This document shows positions 35,634-43,858 of a stretch of DNA of 64,000 nucleotides, piece by piece (position 1 is the stretch's first letter; each line of letters starts with the position of its first letter). The notes below the pieces were generated by a model. The model did no database searches. It saw nothing but the letters and a program-made list of their open reading frames with translations, and was not told the origin of the DNA. Made by a program: the position numbers and the translations under genes. The stretch lies in contig NZ_BBRF01000001.1 of NCBI RefSeq assembly GCF_000975135.1, forward strand, positions 1,180,380 to 1,244,379, in the 5' to 3' direction. This DNA comes from Demequina aurantiaca. Its GTDB lineage: Bacteria > Actinomycetota > Actinomycetes > Actinomycetales > Demequinaceae.

Positions 35634-37556
35634 ATGAAGGTACGCAGCACCATCACACATCATCGGGGGAGGGCCGCCGCGGTCGCGGCCAGCGCCGCCT
35701 TGGTCGCCGGAGTCGCCTTGGCGTCCCCGGCATCGGCTCAAGGGGCATCGAACCCGGACCCGGCCAACCCGGACTTCGGTCCAAACGTCACCATCTTCAC
35801 TCCCGACACTCCACTCGCAGAAATTCAGGCGACCGTGGACGCTCTCGCTGACGAGACCCGCGACGCGGAAATGAGTTCCGAGCGCCACGCCGTCTATTTC
35901 ATGCCGGGCGACTATGGCACGGACCATGCTCCCCTGCAGTTTGAGGTGGGGTACTACACCGAGGTGGCTGGCTTGGGAGCGGCACCCGGGGACGTCAATG
36001 TGAACGGCAAGATCGAGGTCTATAACCGATGCTTGGGTGATGACGAGGCACCCAACTGCATCGCGCTGGTGAACTTCTGGCGCACGTTGTCGAACCTGTC
36101 ATTGCAGGTCAACGGTACGGGTCAGGATGGTTGCCGCGCCTCGGCAAACTTCTGGGCCGTATCTCAGGCGGTGTCCATGCGTCGCGTTGATGTCTCTGGC
36201 GGCACCCTGTCGCTCATGGACTACTGCACCGCGGGTCCTCAATACGCGTCGGGCGGATTCATCGCGGACACCCGCGTCGCCGGCGACCTGGTGAACGGCT
36301 CGCAGCAGCAGTGGCTGACACGCAATAGTGACGTCGGCAACTGGACCAATGGTGTCTGGAACCAGGTGTTCTCGGGCGTCGTGGGTGCTCCCGACGATTC
36401 CGGCTTCCCCGACCCGACGTACACCACCATTGACGAGACTCCCGTGAGCCGCGAGAAGCCATATCTGTTCGTTGACTCGGCGGGTGAGTTCCACGTGCGC
36501 GTCCCCTCGGCCCACACCAACACCAGCGGAGTGTCCTGGGACGAGGACATGACGTCGGGCCGCACGCTGTCCATCCGTGACTTCTACATCGCCAAGCCGG
36601 GCGACTCCGTCAAGCAGATCAATAAGGAACTTGCCCGCGGCAAGAACCTCCTGCTGACGCCCGGTGTCTACGGCATCGGCTCCAGCATCGACGTGAAGCG
36701 CAAGAACACAGTGGTGCTCGGCATGGGCCACGCGACCCTCACTGCGGAGGATGGCGCGACCCCGATCAGGGTGTCGGACGTGCCCGGCGTGGTAATCGCC
36801 GGAGTCTCCATCGATGCCGGAGCCAAGGAGTCCCCGGTGCTGCTTCAGGTGGGCAAAGAGGACAAGAGCAACGGCCACGGCAAGAAGAAGGGCCATGCCA
36901 AGAAGGCCGACTCGAGCAACCCCATCACCCTGAGTGACGTCTACTTCCGGGTGGGCGGGCCGCACATCGGCAAGGCCGACGTGGCGCTGCAGGTCAATGC
37001 CGACAACACCCTGATCGACCACACCTGGGTGTGGCGCGGGGACCATGGCGTCGAGGGCTTCACCGAGGGGGTTAACGGCGACACGGAGCGCTGGAACACC
37101 AACATCGGCCGCAACGGCGCCGTTATCAACGGTGACAACGTGACGGCGACCGGCCTCTTTGTGGAGCACTTCCAGGAGTACAACACCATCTGGAACGGCG
37201 AGAACGGCACCACGATTCTGTACCAGAACGAGCTGCCGTATGACCCGCCCACGCAGGCGGACTGGATCCAGCCCAACGGCACGCTGGGTTGGGCCGGCTA
37301 CAAGGTGGGGGACGATGTCAAGCAACACCACCTGTACGGAGCTGGGGTGTATGTGTTCAACCAGAACAACCCCAGCATCGTGACGACGAACGGCTTCGAG
37401 GTCCCCGACACCTCGGGCGTGAAGCTGCATCACATCATGACGGTGAACCTGTCCGCCGGCAGCATCGAACATGTGGTGAATGGCGTGGGCACCTCCGCGA
37501 CCATGGACAACACGGGTACGCCACAATTCGTGGTGGATTACCCCGTAGCGCCCTAG
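35634..37556 (+). CDS. Secreted right-handed beta-helix protein of unknown function
   Basis: The 640-residue protein has an export signal (basic MKVRSTITHHRGR, a hydrophobic core, cleavage after ASA). The mature part holds two repetitive beta-helix regions. One is around residues 60-250 (FMPGDYGTDHAPLQFEVGYY, GGFIADTRVAGDL, SQQQWLTRNS). The other is around 320-600 (LLLTPGVYGIGSSIDV, DHTWVWRGDHG, VEHFQEYNTIWNGENG). The same arrangement occurs in actinobacterial proteins labelled variously as coagulation factor 5/8 or adenylyl cyclase, labels I would not trust. It may act on or bind polysaccharide. A Lys/Gly/His-rich insert near residue 420 interrupts the second helix. GGAGAGG fixes the start. 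Confidence 0.75.
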   Translation: MKVRSTITHHRGRAAAVAASAALVAGVALASPASAQGASNPDPANPDFGPNVTIFTPDTPLAEIQATVDALADETRDAEMSSERHAVYFMPGDYGTDHAPLQFEVGYYTEVAGLGAAPGDVNVNGKIEVYNRCLGDDEAPNCIALVNFWRTLSNLSLQVNGTGQDGCRASANFWAVSQAVSMRRVDVSGGTLSLMDYCTAGPQYASGGFIADTRVAGDLVNGSQQQWLTRNSDVGNWTNGVWNQVFSGVVGAPDDSGFPDPTYTTIDETPVSREKPYLFVDSAGEFHVRVPSAHTNTSGVSWDEDMTSGRTLSIRDFYIAKPGDSVKQINKELARGKNLLLTPGVYGIGSSIDVKRKNTVVLGMGHATLTAEDGATPIRVSDVPGVVIAGVSIDAGAKESPVLLQVGKEDKSNGHGKKKGHAKKADSSNPITLSDVYFRVGGPHIGKADVALQVNADNTLIDHTWVWRGDHGVEGFTEGVNGDTERWNTNIGRNGAVINGDNVTATGLFVEHFQEYNTIWNGENGTTILYQNELPYDPPTQADWIQPNGTLGWAGYKVGDDVKQHHLYGAGVYVFNQNNPSIVTTNGFEVPDTSGVKLHHIMTVNLSAGSIEHVVNGVGTSATMDNTGTPQFVVDYPVAP

Positions 37557-37570
37557 CGGGGTACACACAA

Positions 37571-37608
37571 AAGGAGGGGTGCCACCCTCACGGACGGCAC
37601 CCCTCCTT
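37571..37608. terminator. Bidirectional terminator between beta-helix and DUF308 genes
   Basis: AAGGAGGGGTGCC (37571-37583) pairs perfectly over 13 bases with GGCACCCCTCCTT (37596-37608), with a 12-base loop, between convergent genes. Runs of A and T flank the arms on the respective strands. Confidence 0.88.
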
Positions 37609-37627
37609 CTTGCTTGCGTGGTGCAGG

Positions 37628-38242
37628 CTAGGCGTCGATGACCTTGGAGTCCTTGCCAAAGCTGAAGGCGCGAACCAGCGACACAATGCCGAGGATCACG
37701 AAGACCGCGCCCGTGAAGACCACGAGCCAGAGGGCGGACCAGGTGGGAACGGCGATGACGACTACGCCGGCGATGATGCCGACGATGCCGGCGAAGTACG
37801 CGAGCCCCTTAGCCTCGGTGCGCGACGCGGTAGCCAGCGTGAGGGCACCTTCGATGATCCAGCCGATGCCGATGAAGATGACCACGATGATGGTGAGTAC
37901 CTCGGTGGAGGATTCGAGATTCTTGAGGACCACGACGCCACCCACGAGGACCAGCAGGCCGAGGATCAAGTTGAGCGTGCGCGTGCCGCCGGACAGCCCG
38001 TGGCCGAAGATGCCGAACGCGGTGCGGGCGATGCCGCCGATAACGAAGAAGATCGCCGAGATGGCAGCTACCACCATGAGTGACTTACCGGGCCATACGA
38101 GCAGGGCGATTCCCAGGCCGATGCCGATGAATCCCAGAATGCCGAACGTGGTGCGGACTGCACTCACGCCTGCACCGGTCAGGTTCTTCGCCTCGATGAC
38201 GAGGTGGTCGTACATGGTGTTGTCGGTGGGCGCGTTGCTCAT
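37628..38242 (-). CDS. HdeD/DUF308-family membrane protein
   Basis: The 204-residue protein has six predicted membrane helices arranged as three hairpins. The first reads RTTFGILGFIGIGLGIALLVWPGKSLMVVAAISAIFFVIGGIAR when split across two helices. Similar LGLLVLVGGVVVL and GIVGIIAGVVVI pairs follow. This repeated pattern with WPGKS is that of the HdeD/DUF308 family. HdeD is linked to acid resistance in enterobacteria; the role in actinobacteria is unknown. GAGGAG precedes the ATG at 38242. The leader holds a hairpin at 38268-38301. Confidence 0.85.
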   Translation of the reverse strand: MSNAPTDNTMYDHLVIEAKNLTGAGVSAVRTTFGILGFIGIGLGIALLVWPGKSLMVVAAISAIFFVIGGIARTAFGIFGHGLSGGTRTLNLILGLLVLVGGVVVLKNLESSTEVLTIIVVIFIGIGWIIEGALTLATASRTEAKGLAYFAGIVGIIAGVVVIAVPTWSALWLVVFTGAVFVILGIVSLVRAFSFGKDSKVIDA

Positions 38243-38267
38243 GGTGCGGTACTCCTCAGTTGAATGA

Positions 38268-38301
38268 CATTGGTGGCGTCGCCGTTGACGCCACACCAAT
38301 G
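38268..38301 (-). promoter_or_regulatory. Leader hairpin of the DUF308 gene
   Basis: CATTGGT-GGCGTC (38268-38280) pairs with GACGCC-AC-ACCAATG (38287-38301) apart from a two-base bulge, around the loop GCCGTT. It lies 26 bases upstream of the start codon. It could be a regulatory RNA structure or an operator; function unknown. Confidence 0.35.
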
Positions 38302-38489
38302 CTACTCAGGTAGGGCTGTCTCCCAGTTCAGGTTGATAGTGGAGAGTTGAGAGGGCAGGCAGATGGGCGCGACTATGGTGCCACTTTTAGCTACAGCATC
38401 TTTGACGAACCACCGCGGCAGTGCCTCTGAGGGGTTGTCTCCGCTCCCAGCCTGGGTGGTAATCTTTCAGCACAAGCGAAAGTTGCTTG

Positions 38490-38564
<75 letters not shown>

Positions 38565-38572
38565 CCTAGATC

Positions 38573-38600
38573 AGGACCGTCCTTTGGGACGGTCCTTTTC
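38573..38600 (+). terminator. Terminator after tRNA-Ala
   Basis: AGGACCGTCC (38573-38582) and GGACGGTCCT (38587-38596) form a ten-pair stem with the loop TTTG, followed by TTTTC. The 245 bases between here and the next gene show no gene or clear motif. Confidence 0.9.
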
Positions 38601-38845
38601 TGTTTGCGTGCAGGATCGGACCACCAGGGCGCACGGACCGCTGAGAACGTGCCAAATCGGACCAATACGGGGTGGCAGGATCGGGGGTGGGCGCCTCGTG
38701 CGGGAAATGCGCAAACCAGGCAATTGGCTAACAATCCTTGTGGTTTGGGAACCTTTCGAGCGTGCCGTAGGTTTACTTGGTGCTGCCCGCGCCTCGTATT
38801 GCGCTGCGGCGCAGGATCCCCCAATGACTTAAGGAGCACCTCCGC

Positions 38846-39829
38846 GTGAAGAAGTACTGGCTGACCGCAACCACACTGGGCGCCATCGCCGCGCTGAGCC
38901 TCACGGCATGCAGCTCGAGTGACGATTCCACCGAGAGCTCATCGACGGCCTCGCCGACGACGGCGGCGACGTCTGACGCAGCCGTGTCCGCCACCGGGCA
39001 GATGCAGGTCGGCACCGACGCGGATGTCGAAGTGCTCAAGACCATCAAGTGGACCGTGACCGACGACGTGCCGACGCTCGAGTTCGACTCACCGCTAACC
39101 GTCACCGGTTCAGCCTCGTACGTCGCCACCGAGGGCGACGGCGACGTAGTCGCTGATGGTGACAACGTAGACCTCCAGGTCGTCGCGATCTCCGGCGCAG
39201 ACGGAACGGTGCTCGCTTCTACGTACGAGACCGGCGTGATGGACACGGTGCCCATGGTCGACGGTTCGTTGCCCCCGGAGCTCTACTCGACCATCGTTGG
39301 CAACAAGGTAGGCCAGACGCTGGTCTTCGCTCAGGTCGACACCACCGCCACGGTGGAGGACGGCGACGTTGCACCTGCCGTGTTCTACGCAGTGACCGTC
39401 ACCGACATCGCTGTTCCGCCAGAGGTTGCGGATGACGCCGCCGACCTTCCCACGGTGACCCGTGACGACGACGGCGTGCCGTCCATCGACTTCTCCGCGG
39501 CCAAGCTGCCGGAGGGTATGGTCGCCAAGGTCCTCGTTGAGGGCGACGGCGCCGAGGTGGGCGCTGACCAGACCGTGACCGCAAACTACACCGGCTGGGT
39601 GTGGGACGGCGACAAGTTCGACTCCTCCTGGGACCGCGGCGAGCCCTCTTCGTTCCCCCTTACCCAGGTCGTGCAGGGCTGGCAGCTCGGCCTGACGGGA
39701 CAGAAGGTCGGTAGCAAGATGCTGCTGGTCATCCCCTCGGAGCTGGGCTATGGAGAGCAGGGCAGCGGCGACTCGATTCCCGGCGGTGCCACGCTGGTGT
39801 TCGTCGTCGACATCGAGTCGGCCTCGTAA
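38846..39829 (+). CDS. FKBP-type peptidyl-prolyl isomerase lipoprotein
   Basis: The 327-residue protein has a lipoprotein signal (LSLTAC, Cys22) and a Ser/Thr linker. The C-terminal FKBP domain from about residue 225 has VTANYTGWVWDGDKFDSSWDRG, VVQGWQLGLTGQKVGSKMLLVIPSELGYG and PGGATLVFVVDI. The active-site residues of the FKBP fold look complete. The middle region (VVAISGADGTVLASTYETG ... LPPELYSTIVGNKVGQTLVF) looks like a second, degenerate FKBP domain. It probably helps fold exported proteins at the outer membrane face. The start is GTG with AAGGAG nine bases upstream. Confidence 0.92.
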   Translation: MKKYWLTATTLGAIAALSLTACSSSDDSTESSSTASPTTAATSDAAVSATGQMQVGTDADVEVLKTIKWTVTDDVPTLEFDSPLTVTGSASYVATEGDGDVVADGDNVDLQVVAISGADGTVLASTYETGVMDTVPMVDGSLPPELYSTIVGNKVGQTLVFAQVDTTATVEDGDVAPAVFYAVTVTDIAVPPEVADDAADLPTVTRDDDGVPSIDFSAAKLPEGMVAKVLVEGDGAEVGADQTVTANYTGWVWDGDKFDSSWDRGEPSSFPLTQVVQGWQLGLTGQKVGSKMLLVIPSELGYGEQGSGDSIPGGATLVFVVDIESAS

Positions 39830-39857
39830 GCACTTGGGCGCCAACAGGCGCAACGCG

Positions 39858-39903
39858 AAGGGCCGTGGTGGCGCTGATCAACTCAGCACCACCACGGCCC
39901 TTT
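39858..39903. terminator. Bidirectional terminator between FKBP and AI-2E-family genes
   Basis: AAGGGCCGTGGTG (39858-39870) pairs with CACCACGGCCCTT (39890-39902) and the inner GCTGA/TCAGC can extend the stem. It lies between two convergent genes and ends in TTT on the plus strand. Confidence 0.88.
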
Positions 39904-39913
39904 GTCGTGAGGG

Positions 39914-41239
39914 CTACTTCTTGGGCTTCTTCTTCAGGTGCAGTTTGCTCTCCACCGCGGCCGATGCTTGGGCCACCTTCGAGGGCTCGTCGTCACCGTC
40001 GTCGTCATCCTCCTTGGTCAAGGGTCCGCCGTCGGTCAAGTGCGGCTCGTCGTCCTCGGTCTCGACCACCTCGTACGTCTTGCCGGTGTTCTTGATGATG
40101 GCGGTGATGAGGGCGGCGATGGGCAGCGCCATGAACGCACCCATGGCGCCCGCGATCGCGCCACCGGCCATGGCTCCGCCGAACGCGATAGCACCATTGA
40201 GCTCCATGGTCTCGGAGGAGAACTTGGGGCTCAGCCAATAATTCTCGGCCTGCTGGTACGCGATGATGTAGACGGTCATGATGAGGGCCGCACCAGGACC
40301 CTGGACGGCGAGCAGAATCAGGATGGGCAGCGCCGCCCCGATGTACGTTCCGATGAACGGGATGAACTCGGAGACGAATCCCATGAAGAGCGCAAGCGGT
40401 AGCGAGTACACCAGGGGCAATCCCAGCACCATGAGCACCACAAAGCCGAGGCTGCCGTTGACGGCCATGAGCAGCATGCGCGAGTAGAAGTACCCGCCCG
40501 TCTGCTCGATGGACTGATCCGCGATCCACCAGAACAGGCGCTGGCGCTCCGGGGGCATGCGGCGCATGAAGGCGCGCACAATCTTGGGGAAGTCGGCGGC
40601 GATGTAGAAGGTGAACGCCGCGATGGTGAAGAGATCAAAGACAAGTCCCAGGCCCGAGCTAATGAAGCCCAACACGTTGTCGCCCCATTCCGAGACGGCA
40701 CGCATCGTGACCGACACGGCATCGGAGGGGCCGCTGGTGTCGTCAAGTAGCGGAGATCCGAAGGTGTCGGCGGTCCAGGCGTTGAAGTTCGTCACCCACA
40801 CACCGACATTCGCACCCACGGCCGCTGCAAATTTGACAACCGCGGGGATGAGTAGGCCCACCAAGAGGCCGACGACCACCACGGCGATGAGGTAGATGAT
40901 GCCCACGGCGGCACCCCGGCTCATCTGCCAGCGGCGCACCAGCGCGTTGATGCCGGGAATCATGGCGAGCGCGAAGAATGTGGAGATCACCACGAGCCCC
41001 AGCAGGTGTCGTGTCTGATAGATCACGAAGCAGGCCACGGTGACCATCGCCGCGGCGGCGACTACCTTGCCCAGGATGGACCATACAAAGCGGTCCATCG
41101 CGGGGTCGCGCCGTGCTGAACGATTGGCGCGCGCCTCAGCCTGCGCCTCGACCTCCTCGAGGACGTCCTTAGGCATGGAGGACACTCCCTGGCCGGGGCT
41201 ACGTGGATACGGGGTGCTGGGGCGTGGCTTCTTCGTCAT
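39914..41239 (-). CDS. AI-2E family (DUF20/PerM) transporter
   Basis: The 441-residue protein has about eight membrane helices. They include VVAAAAMVTVACFVIYQTRHLLGLVV, the FDLFTIAAFTFYIAADFP segment, and the C-terminal block PLVYSLPLALFMGFVSEFIPFIGTYIGA with ENYWLSPKF, all PerM/AI-2E family signatures. Some members move autoinducer-2, others act as sodium-proton antiporters; substrate unknown here. Both ends are charged: an Arg-rich N-terminus and an Asp/Lys-rich tail. The ATG at 41239 has AGG nine bases upstream; ATG 41248 is less likely because AGG abuts it. Confidence 0.88.
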   Translation of the reverse strand: MTKKPRPSTPYPRSPGQGVSSMPKDVLEEVEAQAEARANRSARRDPAMDRFVWSILGKVVAAAAMVTVACFVIYQTRHLLGLVVISTFFALAMIPGINALVRRWQMSRGAAVGIIYLIAVVVVGLLVGLLIPAVVKFAAAVGANVGVWVTNFNAWTADTFGSPLLDDTSGPSDAVSVTMRAVSEWGDNVLGFISSGLGLVFDLFTIAAFTFYIAADFPKIVRAFMRRMPPERQRLFWWIADQSIEQTGGYFYSRMLLMAVNGSLGFVVLMVLGLPLVYSLPLALFMGFVSEFIPFIGTYIGAALPILILLAVQGPGAALIMTVYIIAYQQAENYWLSPKFSSETMELNGAIAFGGAMAGGAIAGAMGAFMALPIAALITAIIKNTGKTYEVVETEDDEPHLTDGGPLTKEDDDDGDDEPSKVAQASAAVESKLHLKKKPKK

Positions 41240-41289
41240 GACAGTCATCCTGCCAGTCGTGTGAGGTTGGGGCGCGGGACACGGCGGGA

Positions 41290-42321
41290 TCAGCCGCGAT
41301 GAGCCTCCTGCGGGACTACCTGCGAAAACAAATCCTTGGGGTTGGCGGGGTCCGCCACCAAGTCGATTTCTTCGGCAAAGTTGGTGCCGACGGTGGTGTC
41401 GCGCACGTATCGCAGAGCCGAGAAGTCCTCGATCGCGAAGCCAACGGAGTCGAACACCGTGATGTCGGACCCGCTCATGCGGCCGATGCCGTGGCCGGCG
41501 AGGACCGTCCACAGTTCCGTCACGGGGTGGTCGGCTGCCAGCTGCTGAATCTCGCCCTCGATGCGGGTCTGCGGCGGGTACTCCACGAAGATGCTTGAGC
41601 GGCGGAGGATCTCCGCATCGAGTTCCGTCTTACCCGGGCAGTCGCCGCCGATGGCGTTGAGGTGCATGCCGGGCTCGATCATGTCATCGATGAGGATGGT
41701 GGCGTAGGCCTTGTCGGCCGTGCAGGTGGTGACGATGTCCGAGCCAGCCACGGCATCGGCCGCGGACGTGGCGCGCACGATATCGAATCCGAGCGATCCC
41801 AGGTTCGCCTCGAACTTGTCCATGGCTGCGGGGTCGGTGTCCCAGACGCGAATTTGGGTGATGCCCATCACGGCCTTGAAGCCCAGCGCCTGGAACTCCG
41901 ACTGCGAGCCCGCGCCAATGATGGCCATGACGGAGGAGTCGGGGCGGGCGAGGGCGCGCGCGGCCACCACGGAGGTCGCGGCGGTGCGTAGCGCAGTAAG
42001 CAACGTCATCTCTGACAGGAGGACGGGGTAGCCGGTGTCGACCTCGGAGAGCACGCCGAACGCGGTGACGGTTTGGAATCCGCGTGACGGGTTGAGGGGG
42101 TGGCCATTGACGTATTTGAAGCCGTAGAGCTCGCCGTCGGAGGTGGGCATCAGTTCAATGACGCCCACTGGCGAGTGGGCCGCGACGCGTGCGGATTTGT
42201 CGAAGCTGGCCCAGCGAAGGAAGTCCTGCTCGATGTAGCGCGCGATTCCCGCGATGCGGGCCTCCACGCCCTCGGCGGTGATCCAGTCGCGCATGTGGCG
42301 GACGTCGACAAACTGCACCAT
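41290..42321 (-). CDS. ocd: Ornithine cyclodeaminase
   Basis: The 343-residue enzyme matches the ornithine cyclodeaminase/mu-crystallin family. It has the substrate Lys69 in GFKYVNGHP, the NAD site IIGAGSQSEFQALGF, and LNAIGGDCPGKTELD carrying the catalytic Asp. It would convert ornithine to proline plus ammonia using bound NAD. AAGGAG sits six bases before the ATG. It follows the DDAH/ArgZ-like gene by ten bases on the same strand, so the two form an operon, most simply read as arginine catabolism to proline. Confidence 0.92.
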   Translation of the reverse strand: MVQFVDVRHMRDWITAEGVEARIAGIARYIEQDFLRWASFDKSARVAAHSPVGVIELMPTSDGELYGFKYVNGHPLNPSRGFQTVTAFGVLSEVDTGYPVLLSEMTLLTALRTAATSVVAARALARPDSSVMAIIGAGSQSEFQALGFKAVMGITQIRVWDTDPAAMDKFEANLGSLGFDIVRATSAADAVAGSDIVTTCTADKAYATILIDDMIEPGMHLNAIGGDCPGKTELDAEILRRSSIFVEYPPQTRIEGEIQQLAADHPVTELWTVLAGHGIGRMSGSDITVFDSVGFAIEDFSALRYVRDTTVGTNFAEEIDLVADPANPKDLFSQVVPQEAHRG

Positions 42322-42331
42322 GATCGGCTCC

Positions 42332-43282
42332 TTACTCGGGGATTGTTGCGGTGGTTGTTGCGGAAGGTACGGCGATGGAACGAGGGTCGGGAGACAGATC
42401 GGTGGGGCGAGAGAAGCGCAAGGCCATCGTGCAGCACTTCACGCCGCCGCCGGCCTTGAGTAGTTCGCTGAGGTTGACCTGGACGGGCTCAAAGCCCTCG
42501 GCGCGCAGTTGCTCGGCAAAGTCGCCTGCCTGGACGGGCATGACCACGTGCAGACCGTCGGAGACCACGTTGAGTCCCAGCACGGCGGCGTCCTGCTCAG
42601 AGACGATGATCGCGTCCGGGTAGCGCTCACGGAGGACGGCGAGACTTGCGGCATCAAACGCGCTTGGCAGGTAAGCGATGCGCTCGTGCCCCGGGCGGGC
42701 GTCGAGCACCGCGATGGCGGTGTCCAGGTGGTAGTACTCGGGGCGCACGAGCGTGAGCGTGACAAACTCACGGTTCAACACGCGGCTGCCCTCGTGGTGG
42801 CTCTCCAGGGAGGCGCGGAAGCCGGTGCCTGCCAGCACCACGTCACCCACCACCAGAAAATCACCCTCGCCCTCGTTGATGTGGGTGGCCGGCACCACGC
42901 GCAGGCCGTGAGCAGACAACCAGGCCGCGTACGCATCGGCCTCGGGCTGGCGTTCGGGGTAGCGGAAGCTCGCCGAGTATGCGACGTCGTCCACCACGGT
43001 CGCGCCGTTCGCGGCGTAGACCATGTCCGGCAGGCCCTCGCCCGGCTCGATCTCGTGAACAACGAAGCCGATGCTGCGGTAAGTGTCGCGCAGGGCGCGC
43101 CACTGCTCGAGGGCAAGCGCCGTGTCGGTGGGGACCGAGGGGTCCATCCAGGGGTTGATGGCGTAGGTCACGTCGTAGTGCTCCGGGGCGCACAGCAACA
43201 CTGTGGTGGCGGTCGCGGTGCGCGCCGGGGCGGGTGCGGCGCTGACGGTGGTCACCGTGTTGGCCGTGTCAATGGTGGTCAT
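42332..43282 (-). CDS. Amidinotransferase-family hydrolase, probable arginine dihydrolase (ArgZ/AgrE-like)
   Basis: The 316-residue protein has the guanidine-modifying fold. Key parts are VLLCAPEHYDVTYAINPWMD with Asn44, PDMVYAANGATVVDD with Asn92, EGEGDF, YYHLDT with His185 and the nucleophile loop GGGVKCCTM with Cys283. The CAPEHYDVTYAINPWM opening is closer, from memory, to cyanobacterial AgrE/ArgZ than to classical dimethylargininase, and the partner gene is ornithine cyclodeaminase, the other half of AgrE. That favours hydrolysis of arginine to ornithine, CO2 and ammonia. DDAH remains possible. The 26-residue Ala/Thr leader is unusual; GGGGAG abuts the ATG, so the true start is uncertain. 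Confidence 0.8.
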   Translation of the reverse strand: MTTIDTANTVTTVSAAPAPARTATATTVLLCAPEHYDVTYAINPWMDPSVPTDTALALEQWRALRDTYRSIGFVVHEIEPGEGLPDMVYAANGATVVDDVAYSASFRYPERQPEADAYAAWLSAHGLRVVPATHINEGEGDFLVVGDVVLAGTGFRASLESHHEGSRVLNREFVTLTLVRPEYYHLDTAIAVLDARPGHERIAYLPSAFDAASLAVLRERYPDAIIVSEQDAAVLGLNVVSDGLHVVMPVQAGDFAEQLRAEGFEPVQVNLSELLKAGGGVKCCTMALRFSRPTDLSPDPRSIAVPSATTTATIPE

Positions 43283-43344
43283 CTCCCCAGCATGACTGCT
43301 AATTGATGCGATTTGCGCTCATCCGACGCTAGAAACGTGCGAGT

Positions 43345-43355
43345 ATTGAATCAAT
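43345..43355. promoter_or_regulatory. AT-rich palindrome in the Lrp/arginine-gene intergenic region
   Basis: ATTGA-A-TCAAT lies in the 128-base gap between the divergent arginine hydrolase and Lrp genes. The surrounding 43285-43400 stretch is far richer in A and T than its neighbours, as is usual for Lrp/AsnC binding regions. It is a candidate site for the Lrp-family regulator encoded next to it. Confidence 0.4.
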
Positions 43356-43410
43356 CACGCAATAAATCGCCGCTTCCGCGCACCAATTGAGCGAAAGGAC
43401 CGCTGGCACC

Positions 43411-43848
43411 ATGGCAATCGACGATCTGGACCGGAGCATTCTGGAGGCACTGCGCGAGGATGGCCGCGCAAGTTACGCAGACATGGGCGCACGCATTGGG
43501 CTGTCAGCGTCGGCGGTCAAGCGCCGGGTGGATCGCATGCGCGACACGGGAGTTATCAGGGGCTTCTCGGTGCTCATCGACCCCGAGATCGACGGACGCG
43601 GTACCGAGGCCTACGTGGAGTTGTTCTGTCGAGGCAACGTCGCCCCGGTTGAACTCACCAAAATCATGTCGGCGCTGCCCGATGTTGTCGAGGCCTGGAC
43701 GGTCACGGGCGCGGCCGATGCCGTGGTCAGGATTCGTGCGCGGGATACCGCCAGCCTTGAAGTCGCCCTGGAAAAGGTGCGGCTCGCGCCGCAGGTGGAC
43801 TCGACGCGTAGCGCGATAGTGCTCTCGAGATTGATCGAGCGCCGCTAG
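43411..43848 (+). CDS. Lrp/AsnC-family transcriptional regulator
   Basis: The 145-residue protein starts AIDDLDRSILEALREDGRASYADMGARIGLS, the Lrp/AsnC winged helix-turn-helix (second part SASAVKRRVDRM). A RAM ligand-binding domain follows from about residue 60 (EAYVELFCRG, VVEAWTVTGAADAVVRIRA). It likely senses an amino acid. It is divergent from the arginine hydrolase/ornithine cyclodeaminase operon, so arginine or ornithine is the natural guess. ATG at 43411 is preferred because the domain begins there; an in-frame TTG at 43387 would add eight unsupported residues. Confidence 0.93.
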   Translation: MAIDDLDRSILEALREDGRASYADMGARIGLSASAVKRRVDRMRDTGVIRGFSVLIDPEIDGRGTEAYVELFCRGNVAPVELTKIMSALPDVVEAWTVTGAADAVVRIRARDTASLEVALEKVRLAPQVDSTRSAIVLSRLIERR

Positions 43849-43858
43849 GCAGGCACTT

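Noticed and set aside
42332-43282. Calling the arginine hydrolase a classical arginine deiminase (ArcA)
   Set aside because: The 316-residue length, the CAPEHYDVTYAINPWM opening and the neighbouring cyclodeaminase do not fit ArcA, which is about 400 residues and pairs with arcB and arcC.
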